A DNA stretch of 64,000 nt from Geobacter sp. SVR (GCF_016865365.1 NZ_AP024469.1:3688501-3752500), one strand, 5' to 3'. Shown: positions 52,102 through 60,946, counted from the first letter of the stretch. The notes: generated from the sequence alone by a model not told the origin. Translations and numbers: made by a program.

Positions 52102-52898
52102 TGGAAATCTCCGGCATCCGCCTCGACATAACGATCGGCGACCTGCAGGTCTACCGCGCACCGGGCTGGTGGATCGATTCACAGCGCCATTACCCGCTGG
52201 GCCGGGCCGGCATCACCCTGCCCGATCCGGAGGGTGATCTGTACCGGACGATCGCGATCGGCGACGCGGTGACCATCCGCCTGGGCTACCGCAACCAGGT
52301 GCCGGCGGAGTGGACCGGCACCGTGACCGGGCGTTATCCCGGCGCGACCGCCGATCAGCTGGAAGTCGTGGCAACCGACCGCTCTCTGCCGCTGGCCACG
52401 ACCCGTATCATGCAGAGCTGGGAAAACGAGAGTCCGGAAGCAATTGTGGCCTGGGCGATCCGTCAGGCGGGCCTGGCTTTCGGCACGATCTCATCACCCG
52501 GCGTACAGTTGCCTCGTGTTTCCGCCGCCAACATTCCGGTCTGGCAGCTGGTTCAGCAGCTGCAGCACAGCTGCAGTCAGGCATTCGGTCTCGATATGTC
52601 CGGATGGGCGTTGTGGATGGGTAAAGCCGGCGTCAACTGGGGCAATCACGACGAACCGGGCGACGTGGTGACGATCGCCACCACCGATAATCTGATCGAT
52701 CACCGGCCGCAGGATTGGCCGCGGGGCTTGTCCCTGATAGAGGCGTTCCTTTTGCCGGACCTGAGCCATTCGCGTCGATTCCGTCTGCAGGATGACCGGC
52801 GCGGCATCGATGCATTGCACCGCGCCGTGCGGGTACGCCATGAGGGCACGCCCGACCGGTGCCGGACGTATGTCTGGTATGGGGCTGAGCATGGGTAG
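52101..52898 (+). CDS. Tail hub protein (gpD/Mu gp44-like)
   Basis: The 265-aa protein (TIGDLQVYRAPGWWIDSQRHY; GDAVTIRLGYRNQVPAEWTGTVTGRYPGATADQLEVVATDRS; ESPEAIVAWAIRQAGL) follows gpD-type hub proteins that connect tube and baseplate. The N-terminal beta barrel and ESxxAI motif fit. Confidence 0.7.
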   Translation: MEISGIRLDITIGDLQVYRAPGWWIDSQRHYPLGRAGITLPDPEGDLYRTIAIGDAVTIRLGYRNQVPAEWTGTVTGRYPGATADQLEVVATDRSLPLATTRIMQSWENESPEAIVAWAIRQAGLAFGTISSPGVQLPRVSAANIPVWQLVQQLQHSCSQAFGLDMSGWALWMGKAGVNWGNHDEPGDVVTIATTDNLIDHRPQDWPRGLSLIEAFLLPDLSHSRRFRLQDDRRGIDALHRAVRVRHEGTPDRCRTYVWYGAEHG

Positions 52899-53577
52899 CC
52901 CGGTCGATTTGAAATCCCTGCTGCAGCGGGTGGTGGAGCTGGTGATGCCGAACCTGCGCCACTATTACCGCATGCCGCGCAAGGGGCGGGTGGTCAAGAC
53001 CTATGCATCCAACGGGGCGTACTGGGCGGACGTGCAGCCGCTGCGGAACGATGACAGCGATGATCCCAAAGAGCCGGTCATTACCCGGGTGGAGATCCCG
53101 ATCCTGTGGGGTGGGCCGGAGCGTGGCGTGGTATGCCCGCCGGCGGTCGGTACGCTGTGCGATGTCACCTATTACGACGGAGATCCGGACTATCCGCGCA
53201 TCAGCAATTTCCGGTGGGCGAAGAATCAGGCGCCGGCGTGTGAAGCCGGGGCATTCGTCATCCAGCAGAAGCCGGGCGTGTTCATCAAGATCACGCCGGC
53301 CGGGAACATTGTGGAAGCGACGGACGTGGACTGGATCATCGAGGCGGGGGAAAAGGCGTTTATCACGGCACCCGAGGTGACGGTGACCGCTTCCAGTTTG
53401 GTCGCAATGGACACGCCGGAGCTGAGGGTGTCGGGCAATATCGTGGCTGGTGGCGATATTTCTGATGCCGGTGGATCCAAGAGCATGGCCGGCATGCGGT
53501 CTGTATTCAATAGCCATACACACCAGGAAAACGGCGATGGTGGCGGTGTTACCGATTCGCCGGGCGAGGAGATGTAG
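52891..53577 (+). CDS. Baseplate spike protein (gpV/Mu gp45-like)
   Basis: The 228-aa protein has an OB-fold region (RKGRVVKTYASNGAYWADVQPL) and a C-terminal beta-helix with HTHQENGDGGGVTDSP, resembling the iron-binding HxH tip of P2 gpV/Mu gp45. It forms the membrane-piercing spike. ATG 52891 or 52879 are both possible; the latter has GGGGCTGAGC. Confidence 0.8.
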   Translation: MGSPVDLKSLLQRVVELVMPNLRHYYRMPRKGRVVKTYASNGAYWADVQPLRNDDSDDPKEPVITRVEIPILWGGPERGVVCPPAVGTLCDVTYYDGDPDYPRISNFRWAKNQAPACEAGAFVIQQKPGVFIKITPAGNIVEATDVDWIIEAGEKAFITAPEVTVTASSLVAMDTPELRVSGNIVAGGDISDAGGSKSMAGMRSVFNSHTHQENGDGGGVTDSPGEEM

Positions 53578-54015
53578 GTGGACGATCTGTTTGGGCGCGA
53601 TATAGCTCTGGATGATCTCGGCAGCCCCCTGGTCGCCGGCAATGGTGAGCTGATTCTGACGGATGGAGCCGCCACCGGTGTCCAGGATATCCGTCTACGC
53701 CTGGGGACTCCCCTGGGCTCGCTGTTCTACGATACCGAGTTTGGCAGTCTGATCCACGAGTGGTACCGCGACGAAAACGACCGTGCCCGGCGGGATGCGT
53801 TCGAGGCCGAGGTGGAGCAGCGCGTTGAGGAAGATCCCCGAGTCGTCCTCGGTACCGCTAACTGCACGGTGATTTCTTCCGACGACCGGGGATTCACTGC
53901 CAATGTATCCTTCGAGTTCATTGGCGAGGATCATCCGTTTAACCTGGTGCTGACGCTCAACAGCGATAAACAGGAGATGGTGATAAAAGATGTCAATCCA
54001 AGATCTGGTCTCTAA
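53578..54015 (+). CDS. Baseplate wedge protein (gpW/gp25-like)
   Basis: The 145-aa product (GNGELILTDGAATGVQDIRLRLGTPLGSLFYDTEFGS; ANVSFEFIGEDHPFNLVLTLN) matches the gp25/gpW lysozyme-like baseplate wedge family. It starts with GTG directly after the spike stop and overlaps the gpJ gene by 26 bp. Confidence 0.75.
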   Translation: MDDLFGRDIALDDLGSPLVAGNGELILTDGAATGVQDIRLRLGTPLGSLFYDTEFGSLIHEWYRDENDRARRDAFEAEVEQRVEEDPRVVLGTANCTVISSDDRGFTANVSFEFIGEDHPFNLVLTLNSDKQEMVIKDVNPRSGL

Positions 54016-55162
54016 GAGCCTCGACACCATCCGTCAGGAGATGTTTGACCGCATCGCGGCCGTGCAGGAGGAGTACGCGGCAAAGGGCTGGCTTCCGATA
54101 CGGCTCAATCTCAATAAGGGGATCGTGCGCGGCTTGATTGAGCTGTGGTGCTGGGGCCTGTGGCAGCTGTATCAGTTCCTGGCCCTGGTGCTGATACAGG
54201 CGTTTCCTGATACTGCTACCGGTAGTTGGCTGGACCTGCACTGCAAGCAGGTGGGCATTACCCGCAAGCCCGCCACCAAGGCCCGCGGCATCGTCTATTT
54301 CACTCGTGCGGCGGCCGCCGGCAACGTGCCTATCCCGACCGGGCGGGTGGTGCGCACCAAGCCCGACGGCAGCGGCACGGTGTACCGGTATGTGACGACC
54401 GCCGCCGTGATCATCCCGGACGGTGCCACCGAAGTGGCGGTGGTGGTAGAGGCCGAGGAATACGGCGCCGGTGCCAACGTTACGGCCGGCCAGATCTCCG
54501 AGATCTCCACGGTGATCCCCGGCGTCGATGTCTGCGAAAACCGGGCAGGCTGGTTGACGGCGGAAGGGGTGGATGAAGAGCAGGACGAACCGCTGCGCTT
54601 CCGCTATGTGCTGGCCTGGCAGGGGCTTTCCGGATGCACGAAGCAGGCATATCAGGCGTGGGCGCTCTCGGTGACCGGCGTTGTTTCGGCGCGGATTCTG
54701 GACCAGCACCCGCGCGGCCAGGGCACCATCGACGTTGTTATTCAGGGCAGTGCCGGATTGCCGACCGAGGGACTGGTGGCGGCAGTCGACGCCAAAATCA
54801 ACGGCACCGGCGCGGACGACGAGCTGACGCCGATCAACGATGATGTGTTGGTAAAGGGACCGACGGCGGTGGATGTTGCCATTGTGGCCGAACTGGTGAT
54901 TTCCTCCGGAGATCCGGCGGCCATCCTGGCCCAGGCGGAGAATAGGGAGCGCAGTCTGTTCGGCACCACCGCGGTGGCCGGCGTCAATCCATTCGGAGTG
55001 GGTGCTGATGCTACACTGGATCGCCTGAAGTGGCCGCTGATGATCGCGGGGGTAAAGAAGGTTAATCTGACGAGCCCGGCCGATGATGTGCCGGTCGACG
55101 CGGACGGCCTGGCAGTACTGGAGAGCCTGGAACTCAGCTACGTCTGGGCGGACGAGGAGTAG
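53990..55162 (+). CDS. Baseplate J-like protein (Mu gp47)
   Basis: The 390-aa protein shows baseplate J motifs (FPDTATGSWLDLHCKQVGITRKPATKARG; GAGANVTAGQISEISTVIPGVDVCEN; DEEQDEPLRFRYVLAWQG). J proteins form the baseplate wedge that binds the fibres. The C-terminal end has no odd features. Confidence 0.88.
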   Translation: MSIQDLVSKSLDTIRQEMFDRIAAVQEEYAAKGWLPIRLNLNKGIVRGLIELWCWGLWQLYQFLALVLIQAFPDTATGSWLDLHCKQVGITRKPATKARGIVYFTRAAAAGNVPIPTGRVVRTKPDGSGTVYRYVTTAAVIIPDGATEVAVVVEAEEYGAGANVTAGQISEISTVIPGVDVCENRAGWLTAEGVDEEQDEPLRFRYVLAWQGLSGCTKQAYQAWALSVTGVVSARILDQHPRGQGTIDVVIQGSAGLPTEGLVAAVDAKINGTGADDELTPINDDVLVKGPTAVDVAIVAELVISSGDPAAILAQAENRERSLFGTTAVAGVNPFGVGADATLDRLKWPLMIAGVKKVNLTSPADDVPVDADGLAVLESLELSYVWADEE

Positions 55163-55163
55163 C

Positions 55164-55826
55164 ATGCGACTCTTCTGGGCATATTTCAGGGATACCCTGC
55201 GGCTGCCCTTCATTCAGCAGCACGGTGCTCTGGCCATGCTGGCGGAGGGTGGCGCGGAGTTGCTCGATGCGGCCCGCGATCTGATCGGTACCCTGCGTGA
55301 TCAGTTTTTGCCCGAACGTTGCGAAGCGGCAGTGTTGGCCCATTTTGCGCGGTCGCGGGGGATCGTGCGTGCCCAACAGGAACCTGAGGCGCACTGGATT
55401 GGCCGGGTACGGCTGGCGTACCTCTGGCACTCCCGCGGGGGACGCGCCGGTGCACTGCGCCAAGTCCTGATTGCCTATTACGGTTTCGCCGATGTCCGGG
55501 TCATCAATCTGCGCGGCGAGGACCCGGAGCGGTGGGCGGAATTCTGGGTGGAATGCGAGTTGGTCGGCACCGAGTCGTTATTTTCACAGGCTCAGGTGGA
55601 ATGGGCCATTAACGAGATCAAGCCAGCTCGATCCAAACTGTCCGAGGTCCTTTTCATACAGTCGATAATCGGCACCGTGCCGAGCTACTCGTTTGCGATG
55701 GTTTCCACTGAGGTTGTGACGGTTTTCCCCGAGCCGGAATCCGTGACCGGCGAACGGCTGTTTGATGAGCTCGACGGCGTGTTGCTGATTGATGAGCTTG
55801 ATGACGAGCAATTGATCGCAGAGTAA
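55164..55826 (+). CDS. Tail protein I-like (Mu gp48)
   Basis: The 220-aa product (LLDAARDLIGTLRDQFLPERCEAAVLAHFARSRGI; EPEAHWIGRVRLAYLWHSRGGRAGALRQVL) fits phage tail protein I / gp48. The last 45 residues contain a small acidic segment (LFDELDGVLLIDELDDEQL). It precedes the first fibre gene, as in Mu. Confidence 0.7.
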   Translation: MRLFWAYFRDTLRLPFIQQHGALAMLAEGGAELLDAARDLIGTLRDQFLPERCEAAVLAHFARSRGIVRAQQEPEAHWIGRVRLAYLWHSRGGRAGALRQVLIAYYGFADVRVINLRGEDPERWAEFWVECELVGTESLFSQAQVEWAINEIKPARSKLSEVLFIQSIIGTVPSYSFAMVSTEVVTVFPEPESVTGERLFDELDGVLLIDELDDEQLIAE

Positions 55827-55838
55827 AGGAGCGTTTTG

Positions 55839-57032
55839 ATGCCCGCAGAATTCCGATGGATAATGACGGCAACGGGGCTTGCCAAACGGGCCACAGCCGA
55901 AGCTGGGGGCGCCCTGGTCGCTCCGGCTCAATTTGCCGTGGGTGATGGTGATGGGGAATACCACGAGCCGGAAGATTTGGTTGATGGGCTGATCAACGAG
56001 AGATGGCGCGGCGCGGTAAACAAAATTTACCTCCACCAGACCCAGCCCGATCTGGTCGTGATTGAAACAGTCATCCCCGCTGACGTAGGGGGGTGGGATA
56101 TCCGCGAGGCTGCCATCTATGATGCTGCCGGCGATCTGATCCTGGTCGGCAAATACCCGATGACCGAAAAACCTGCTCCGGGCTCAGGAGGCGAGAAGCA
56201 GATCGTGGTACGCGGCGGGTTGCGCATTTCCAACGGTGGCGACGTGGTAGTGCAGATCGACAGTGACATTGTGATGGCCAGTCAGGAATACGTTGATGCC
56301 CATGCTCTGCTGACCAATCCCCACGGATCAACTCCGGCGGCGACCGCCAATCGTCTGATTCTGCGCGATAGTGCGGGCCGGGCCAAGGTTGCAGCACCTT
56401 CAGCTGGCGATGACATCGCCCGCAAGGATACGGTGGCGGTACATATTCATAATCTTGCTCTTGCGGTCGGGGACTTTCTGGTTGGGAGTGGACCAGGTGC
56501 TTTTGTGAGAAAAACACTGGCAGAGGTGAAAGCCATACTGGGCCTGGGTGATGCCGCCTACAAGAATACGGGCACGGCGGGGACCCAGGTGGCTGCCGGC
56601 AACCACACCCATTCGTATGCTCCAGCCAATATACTGCAGGCCGCCTTTTCCGTCGGGTCGCTGTACTTTAATGCGAGCATCGCGACCAATCCGGCTGAAC
56701 TGTTAGGATTCGGCACATGGGTGGCGTTTGGAGCTGGGCGTATGCTGTTGAGTGCAGGGGGAGGCTATACCGCCGGTGATACAGGTGGTGAGGCAACCCA
56801 CACATTAACGACAGGCGAAATGCCGGCCCATCACCATACCGGCCCAACTTTCAAAAACCTGCTCAAACCACCATACGGCGGGTCTCTTACAGGCAATGAC
56901 ACTACCGGAAGTGGTGCTGAGCAGGCTGTGGGTGCGCCTGACGGGGGCGAAATGCTCTCGGTTGGCGGTGGTGCAGCTCACAACAATATGCCGCCGTATG
57001 TTGTCGTTTATGTCTGGCGCCGCACGGCTTGA
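55839..57032 (+). CDS. Tail-collar fibre protein
   Basis: The 398-aa protein begins with the DUF3751/tail fibre N-terminal domain (TATGLAKRATAEAGGALVAPAQFAVGDGDGEYHEPEDL; WDIREAAIYDAAGDLI) and ends with a collar module (TTGEMPAHHHTGPTF... ending AHNNMPPYVVVYVWRRTA). It probably links the baseplate to the terminal fibre. ATG 55839 follows AAAGGAGCG. Confidence 0.85.
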   Translation: MPAEFRWIMTATGLAKRATAEAGGALVAPAQFAVGDGDGEYHEPEDLVDGLINERWRGAVNKIYLHQTQPDLVVIETVIPADVGGWDIREAAIYDAAGDLILVGKYPMTEKPAPGSGGEKQIVVRGGLRISNGGDVVVQIDSDIVMASQEYVDAHALLTNPHGSTPAATANRLILRDSAGRAKVAAPSAGDDIARKDTVAVHIHNLALAVGDFLVGSGPGAFVRKTLAEVKAILGLGDAAYKNTGTAGTQVAAGNHTHSYAPANILQAAFSVGSLYFNASIATNPAELLGFGTWVAFGAGRMLLSAGGGYTAGDTGGEATHTLTTGEMPAHHHTGPTFKNLLKPPYGGSLTGNDTTGSGAEQAVGAPDGGEMLSVGGGAAHNNMPPYVVVYVWRRTA

Positions 57033-57051
57033 GGCAGGAAAGGAGCAATTC

Positions 57052-59505
57052 GTGAAATCATGGCTGCAATATATTAATTCCCGGCCCCTCGCGGAAACCG
57101 TTAACCCCGAAGATATGCTTCTGGTCGTTCAGGCCGGGGCAGTGAAACAAATCTCGAAGGAAGTGCTTGAATCATTATTGATACCATCTCGTGAGCCGCG
57201 CTTATCCTGGGGAATTGATATTCCCGAGGTAATTGACGGGCAAACTGAAGGTGATTCATATATCCGCTTGAGTGATGGTGCCGTTTGGCAGATGATTGAT
57301 GGGGCCTGGGCGTCCGTGGGAAATTTGCGTGGTCCGGAAGGTCCGGCCGGCGGAATTTGGGCGGGCGTTATTACGGTAACAACAACGGAATACGCCATTG
57401 CTGACTACGATTATATATACATGGTTGATACAGATTCGACGGCCGTTGACTGTGTCGTCAATCTACCTGTTGCGGCGGGTAAAACAGGCCATAGAATATT
57501 TGTCCAGAATACCGGCCGCGATGGTTACAAAACGATATTGGTCGCGGAAGATTCAGAGACGATCGCGGGGCACATACGTTTCGAACTTGCTTCCGGCCAG
57601 GGCGCCGGATTTTTCTCCGATGGCGCTGACTGGTACCCTTCGGTATCTGATCCTCAAGAGCAGAAGTTTGTCCATAATGTCAATGCTGCAGTGTTTTCCG
57701 TCACCCATAATGCCAATGTCACCGCTCAAAATTATGACAAGCAGATTCTGTTGTTTGGGGATAGCCACGCGTGGGGTCAGGGTGCCACGGAATGGGATTG
57801 GCCGTTTGGTACTAACTATTCTTCGCACAGCTCCTCATTGTTTAACCAAGGATTTATGGCGCGCATTGAGCAGCACATCCGGTCTACACGGGGCTTTGAT
57901 GAAATGGTTTACACCATACACGGTCGGCCCGATCAACGCATACTTCCTTATGAGTTTGCGGCACCTGACGCCCAGGTAGATGATTTTCTTTCTCGACCAG
58001 TAAAGCCTTCTACGGGGGCTATTTTGGGTTTGGATGAATATGAAATTGTCCCCACCATCTCGTCTTACCCCGCTTGGTTTACTCCTTGGGCGCGCGGGGC
58101 AAACGACCTGATCGATGTTCATCGTGATAAGCTGTTTCGGGGTCGATTTAACGCTGGCATGTTTTTGATGGCCCCGGAGGATGAGAATTCTTTTCTGGAA
58201 GCGGGAAAACTTGAGTACATCACGTTACTCCCGTGTCCTGGCATCAGCGGTAGCGGCGGCTCCTGGAGTGCTATAACGGATAGTAACGGTACTATTTTGG
58301 GGGAATACGATGGATCGGCATTTTACCTACGCATAAGCCCTAAGATGGCCGCGAGTACTCTTGGGTTTTTTACGGAAGAGGGCCAAAAGTTATTCATCCC
58401 TGGTTTTGGTACGATCACTGTAGGTGCGATGCTCGATTCGAGTGGGATTAAGGTTGTTCAGATATTGAGCGCCTCCGGGTCGTACCCTGCCGGGCTGGAA
58501 AAATGGATTCATTCAGGCATGCGAATATATCATAACGATTACGTTAAAGTGACTACCGCGCATATCGACCCCACGCAACCCTTCCGCCGAATGTATGTTT
58601 GCTTTCGACGGGGTGCTTCGGGCTCAAAACTTCGTTTTTTCATGTCCGACGGAGCCGCAGGAGGGGCAGAAGTTGTTGCGTACAGCCATAACAGGTACGA
58701 GGCTGATACCCCAAATCTCAAGCCTATTTGGTGTTTCGGACGTACTGGGTATCCCAAAGTTTACGGTGTCACTAATACTGGCGCGCTGGTATTGGCGGGT
58801 GCGGAAGCTACTATCCACGACAACTACATTGAAATAGATGCATATAATTCGGTACTTCAAGATGTAGTTTACTGTCTTGACTTCGGCTCGAAAGTTTGGG
58901 GCAGAGTGCACATGGAACTCAATGCAGCCACCGGGTTGGGAGTTTCGGTCAGGGGAGTGCTGTTCGACAACAACAACGTGGTCAACTTTGCTATGGGAGG
59001 ACATACCATCGGCCAATGGATGGGGGATAGCGACAGTTATAATGATGCCGCACACGATCACTTGTCGGATATCATATCGTACATCAAAACGACGCCCCAT
59101 CTGGTTATAACGGAGTTGCCCATTGTGAACGAGTACCTGCGGCAGACCCCGCTGGCAGTATTTAAATCAAACATCGCCACATTTATGTCAAGACTGAATG
59201 CGGTGTTGAATAGCGGGGGCGGGAAGGCAACTGATTTTCTGTTTTTCACCACTCTCGGCGGGAAGGATGTTGATTATGAGGGTGCTGGATCGTCGGCAGT
59301 GACATACGACCAGTATGTTCAGGCAGCGCTAACCCAGTGTCTGGCGAGTGGCGCCGGGCTTGTTGATTGCCGGGCCAAGTTCAGGGATTTTGTACGCCGT
59401 GGAGGGGACTACAATCGTTTATATGCGGATAACAACCACCCCAGTTCATTCGCGAATGAGTTCATTGCAAAATGGCTTATAGAGGTGATTGATCAAATTT
59501 TGTAG
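57052..59505 (+). CDS. Terminal tail fibre with SGNH esterase domain
   Basis: The 817-aa product starts at GTG 57052, 7 bp after AAAGGAG. The N-terminal part contains a short fibre-like region. Residues about 230-815 include an SGNH hydrolase: block I LLFGDSHAWGQG, with Ser nucleophile, and near the end YADNNHPSSFANEF with the Asp-His pair. Such enzymes de-acetylate or cleave host polysaccharide at adsorption. The reading frame is notably richer in A/T than the rest of the prophage, suggesting recent exchange. It determines host specificity (inference). Confidence 0.8.
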   Translation: MKSWLQYINSRPLAETVNPEDMLLVVQAGAVKQISKEVLESLLIPSREPRLSWGIDIPEVIDGQTEGDSYIRLSDGAVWQMIDGAWASVGNLRGPEGPAGGIWAGVITVTTTEYAIADYDYIYMVDTDSTAVDCVVNLPVAAGKTGHRIFVQNTGRDGYKTILVAEDSETIAGHIRFELASGQGAGFFSDGADWYPSVSDPQEQKFVHNVNAAVFSVTHNANVTAQNYDKQILLFGDSHAWGQGATEWDWPFGTNYSSHSSSLFNQGFMARIEQHIRSTRGFDEMVYTIHGRPDQRILPYEFAAPDAQVDDFLSRPVKPSTGAILGLDEYEIVPTISSYPAWFTPWARGANDLIDVHRDKLFRGRFNAGMFLMAPEDENSFLEAGKLEYITLLPCPGISGSGGSWSAITDSNGTILGEYDGSAFYLRISPKMAASTLGFFTEEGQKLFIPGFGTITVGAMLDSSGIKVVQILSASGSYPAGLEKWIHSGMRIYHNDYVKVTTAHIDPTQPFRRMYVCFRRGASGSKLRFFMSDGAAGGAEVVAYSHNRYEADTPNLKPIWCFGRTGYPKVYGVTNTGALVLAGAEATIHDNYIEIDAYNSVLQDVVYCLDFGSKVWGRVHMELNAATGLGVSVRGVLFDNNNVVNFAMGGHTIGQWMGDSDSYNDAAHDHLSDIISYIKTTPHLVITELPIVNEYLRQTPLAVFKSNIATFMSRLNAVLNSGGGKATDFLFFTTLGGKDVDYEGAGSSAVTYDQYVQAALTQCLASGAGLVDCRAKFRDFVRRGGDYNRLYADNNHPSSFANEFIAKWLIEVIDQIL

Positions 59506-59527
59506 GACATGGTAGGTGTGTAACTTT

Positions 59528-59551
59528 CGAGGGGGTCAGCAGACCCCCTCG
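59528..59551 (+). terminator. Hairpin after the last fibre gene
   Basis: A 10-bp perfect stem (CGAGGGGGTC with GACCCCCTCG, loop AGCA) lies 22 bp after the fibre stop and before the right end. It probably ends the late transcript, though the T-tract is weak. Confidence 0.7.
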
Positions 59552-59604
59552 GTGCTTGCGGCATCAAAGTTGTTTTGATATGGTCAAGAGTATCGGCGCG
59601 GTTA

Positions 59605-59646
59605 TTTATCGCGTTTCTGGGCCGCTAATTATCGCGCCGCGCTTGT
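59605..59646 (-). repeat. Prophage right end, inverted match of the left end
   Basis: Read inward on the minus strand, it starts ACAAG and has GATAATTA at offset 13 and AGAAACGCGATAAA at offset 28, the same spacing as the left end. These are probable transposase-binding sites. It is followed directly by GAC and the HTH part of mocR. Confidence 0.85.
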
Positions 59647-59831
59647 GACTGGGGACGCGCCTCGATCAGCCCCAGATTCTCCAATTGCGCATACGACTCC
59701 ATCACCGTATTGACGCTGACCCTCATCTGCCGGCTCATTGCCCGTATGGACGGTATCCGCTCGCCGGCCCGATAGGTGCCGTTCCCGATCATCCCGCAGA
59801 CCCTGTCGGCTAACTCTTCATACAGCAGCAT
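59647..59831 (-). pseudogene. MocR-type regulator, N-terminal GntR HTH part
   Basis: About 62 codons encode a GntR winged HTH (LADRVCGMIGNGTYRAGERIPSIRAMSRQMRVSVNTVMESYAQLENLGLIEARPQS). The frame runs into prophage DNA and stops at 59625. It continues as GYYV at 21753 in the aminotransferase fragment. Without the aminotransferase part it may still bind its operator, but lacks the ligand-sensing half. Confidence 0.92.
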
Positions 59832-59908
59832 GGAGCCCGGCCCTCCCTGTCTCGTCCGCTCGTTTTAATGGCGGATAAGGTACCCTCATCTCGCTCGTGA
59901 AGCAAATA

Positions 59909-60070
59909 CAGTTTTATCGAAATAGCACGGTAACAGTCGCATTTGTCACACAACTGTCACCACGATAAAACTGCGCCATTACATCTGCACATTTCTTCCG
60001 GGTGCCCCTATAGTCAAGGCACCTCGATCCAGGAGGTGGCTGTATGGGAATTAGGCGGGATCGAGGTACC
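59909..60070. promoter_or_regulatory. Intergenic inverted repeats, possible MocR operators
   Basis: The 259-bp region between the mocR start and the next gene has two inverted-repeat pairs. CAGTTTTATCG (59909-59919) pairs with CGATAAAACTG (59963-59973), an 11-bp perfect match. GGCACCTCGATCC (60018-60030) pairs with GGATCGAGGTACC (60058-60070), 12 of 13 matching. TATAGT near 60010 could be a -10 box for the rightward gene. MocR proteins bind such divergent regions. Confidence 0.5.
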
Positions 60071-60090
60071 AATTGCAGGGAGGTGTTGCC

Positions 60091-60240
60091 ATGATTGCTG
60101 GACTGCTGACAGTTATGCTGCCGGTATTCGGCTGCATCATCACAGGGTATCTGCTTGCCCGCAGAAAGATCATAGACATTGAGATGCTGATCCTTAATAG
60201 TTTCGTGCCTTTCCGAATTACCTGCAGCCCGCATTGGTGA
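60091..60240 (+). pseudogene. Truncated start of an AEC-type permease
   Basis: A 49-codon frame after GGGAGGTG starts MIAGLLTVMLPVFGCIITGYLLARRKIIDIE, like the first membrane helix of auxin-efflux-carrier (AEC) family transporters. It is then cut short, and the last residues (ITCSPHW) do not fit. The rest of the gene is missing, replaced by the FadR-type gene. It was probably the divergent target of the MocR regulator. Confidence 0.5.
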
Positions 60241-60244
60241 CATC

Positions 60245-60946
60245 ATGCAATTTCAGCCTGTAAAACCGATAAAAGTTTCTGCACAGATTGCGAAGCGGAT
60301 AAGAACCGCAATTCTTGCCGGGGAGTTCAGCCCTAATGACAAACTTCCACCGGAGAGAGAACTGGCCAAGGCATTTGGAGTCTCACGGCCATCGGTACGA
60401 GAAGCGCTGCAGACTCTGGTGTGTGCCGGGCTGGTTGTATCTCACCCAGAAGGGGGAACAGTCGTCAGGTCCTTGGTTGAAACGACTACAGGCAGTCCTT
60501 TGGCAGAACTGGTTCGGCTGGAGCGGGAACGCCTTCTGGACGTGGTGGAGGTGCGCAAAGGACTTGAATCGTGGACTGCCTTTTACGCAGCTGAACGAGC
60601 TTTGCCGGAAGATCTCAGAAAGATGGAATGGGTGATCACTGGCATGGAGAACAACCTCGAAAACGGCGAAACTTCCGAGAGCTTCGATGTCAGCTTCCAC
60701 GTACTCGTAGCGAAGGCGAGCCACAATGTGGTCTGGCTGCATACGATACAAAGCCTTTTCAACTCCATGAAACAATTTCAGCAAACAGTCTGTCGAGCCA
60801 TCTCTATGACACCGGAGAACAAGGTGCTCTACTCCCAGCATCGCAGAATTTTCGAATCAATTTTAAAACGCGATGCTGTGGGTGCCCGAGAGGCGATGTT
60901 GGAGCATCTGACCTTTACCGGACAGCGCAGTAGTGCATATGTGTGA
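60245..60946 (+). CDS. FadR-subfamily GntR transcriptional regulator
   Basis: The 233-aa protein has an N-terminal GntR winged HTH (IRTAILAGEFSPNDKLPPERELAKAFGVSRPSVREALQTLVCAGLV) and an all-helical FCD ligand domain with LLDVVEVRKGLE, FDVSFHVLVAKASHN and SQHRRIFESIL. Such regulators sense small organic acids such as lactate, pyruvate or sugar acids. It starts 5 bp after the truncated permease start, so the junction is probably a deletion site. Confidence 0.9.
   Translation: MQFQPVKPIKVSAQIAKRIRTAILAGEFSPNDKLPPERELAKAFGVSRPSVREALQTLVCAGLVVSHPEGGTVVRSLVETTTGSPLAELVRLERERLLDVVEVRKGLESWTAFYAAERALPEDLRKMEWVITGMENNLENGETSESFDVSFHVLVAKASHNVVWLHTIQSLFNSMKQFQQTVCRAISMTPENKVLYSQHRRIFESILKRDAVGAREAMLEHLTFTGQRSSAYV

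Larger units (their letters stand above)
21754..59646 (+). mobile_element. Mu-like transposable prophage, about 37.9 kb, inserted in mocR
   Basis: It is bounded by ACAAG at the left and CTTGT at the right, flanked by GAC on both sides. It contains a complete Mu-style gene order: repressor, Ner-like, DDE transposase, MuB ATPase, GemA, Mor, lysis, terminase, portal, MuF, protease/scaffold, capsid, contractile tail, baseplate and fibres. Size and order match transposable phages. No gin invertase, mom or invertible fibre segment was found. Structural frames are open apart from the portal/MuF frame change, so it may be inducible. Confidence 0.95.

Noticed and set aside
21754-59646. Search for a Gin-type invertase, invertible fibre segment and Mom-type DNA modification gene
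   Set aside because: No serine recombinase, inverted repeats around the fibre genes or mom-like gene was visible by eye.
21746-59654. A 5-bp target duplication as expected for Mu
   Set aside because: Comparing all offsets around the junctions gave only GAC in common; nothing longer could be made to agree with the rebuilt mocR frame.
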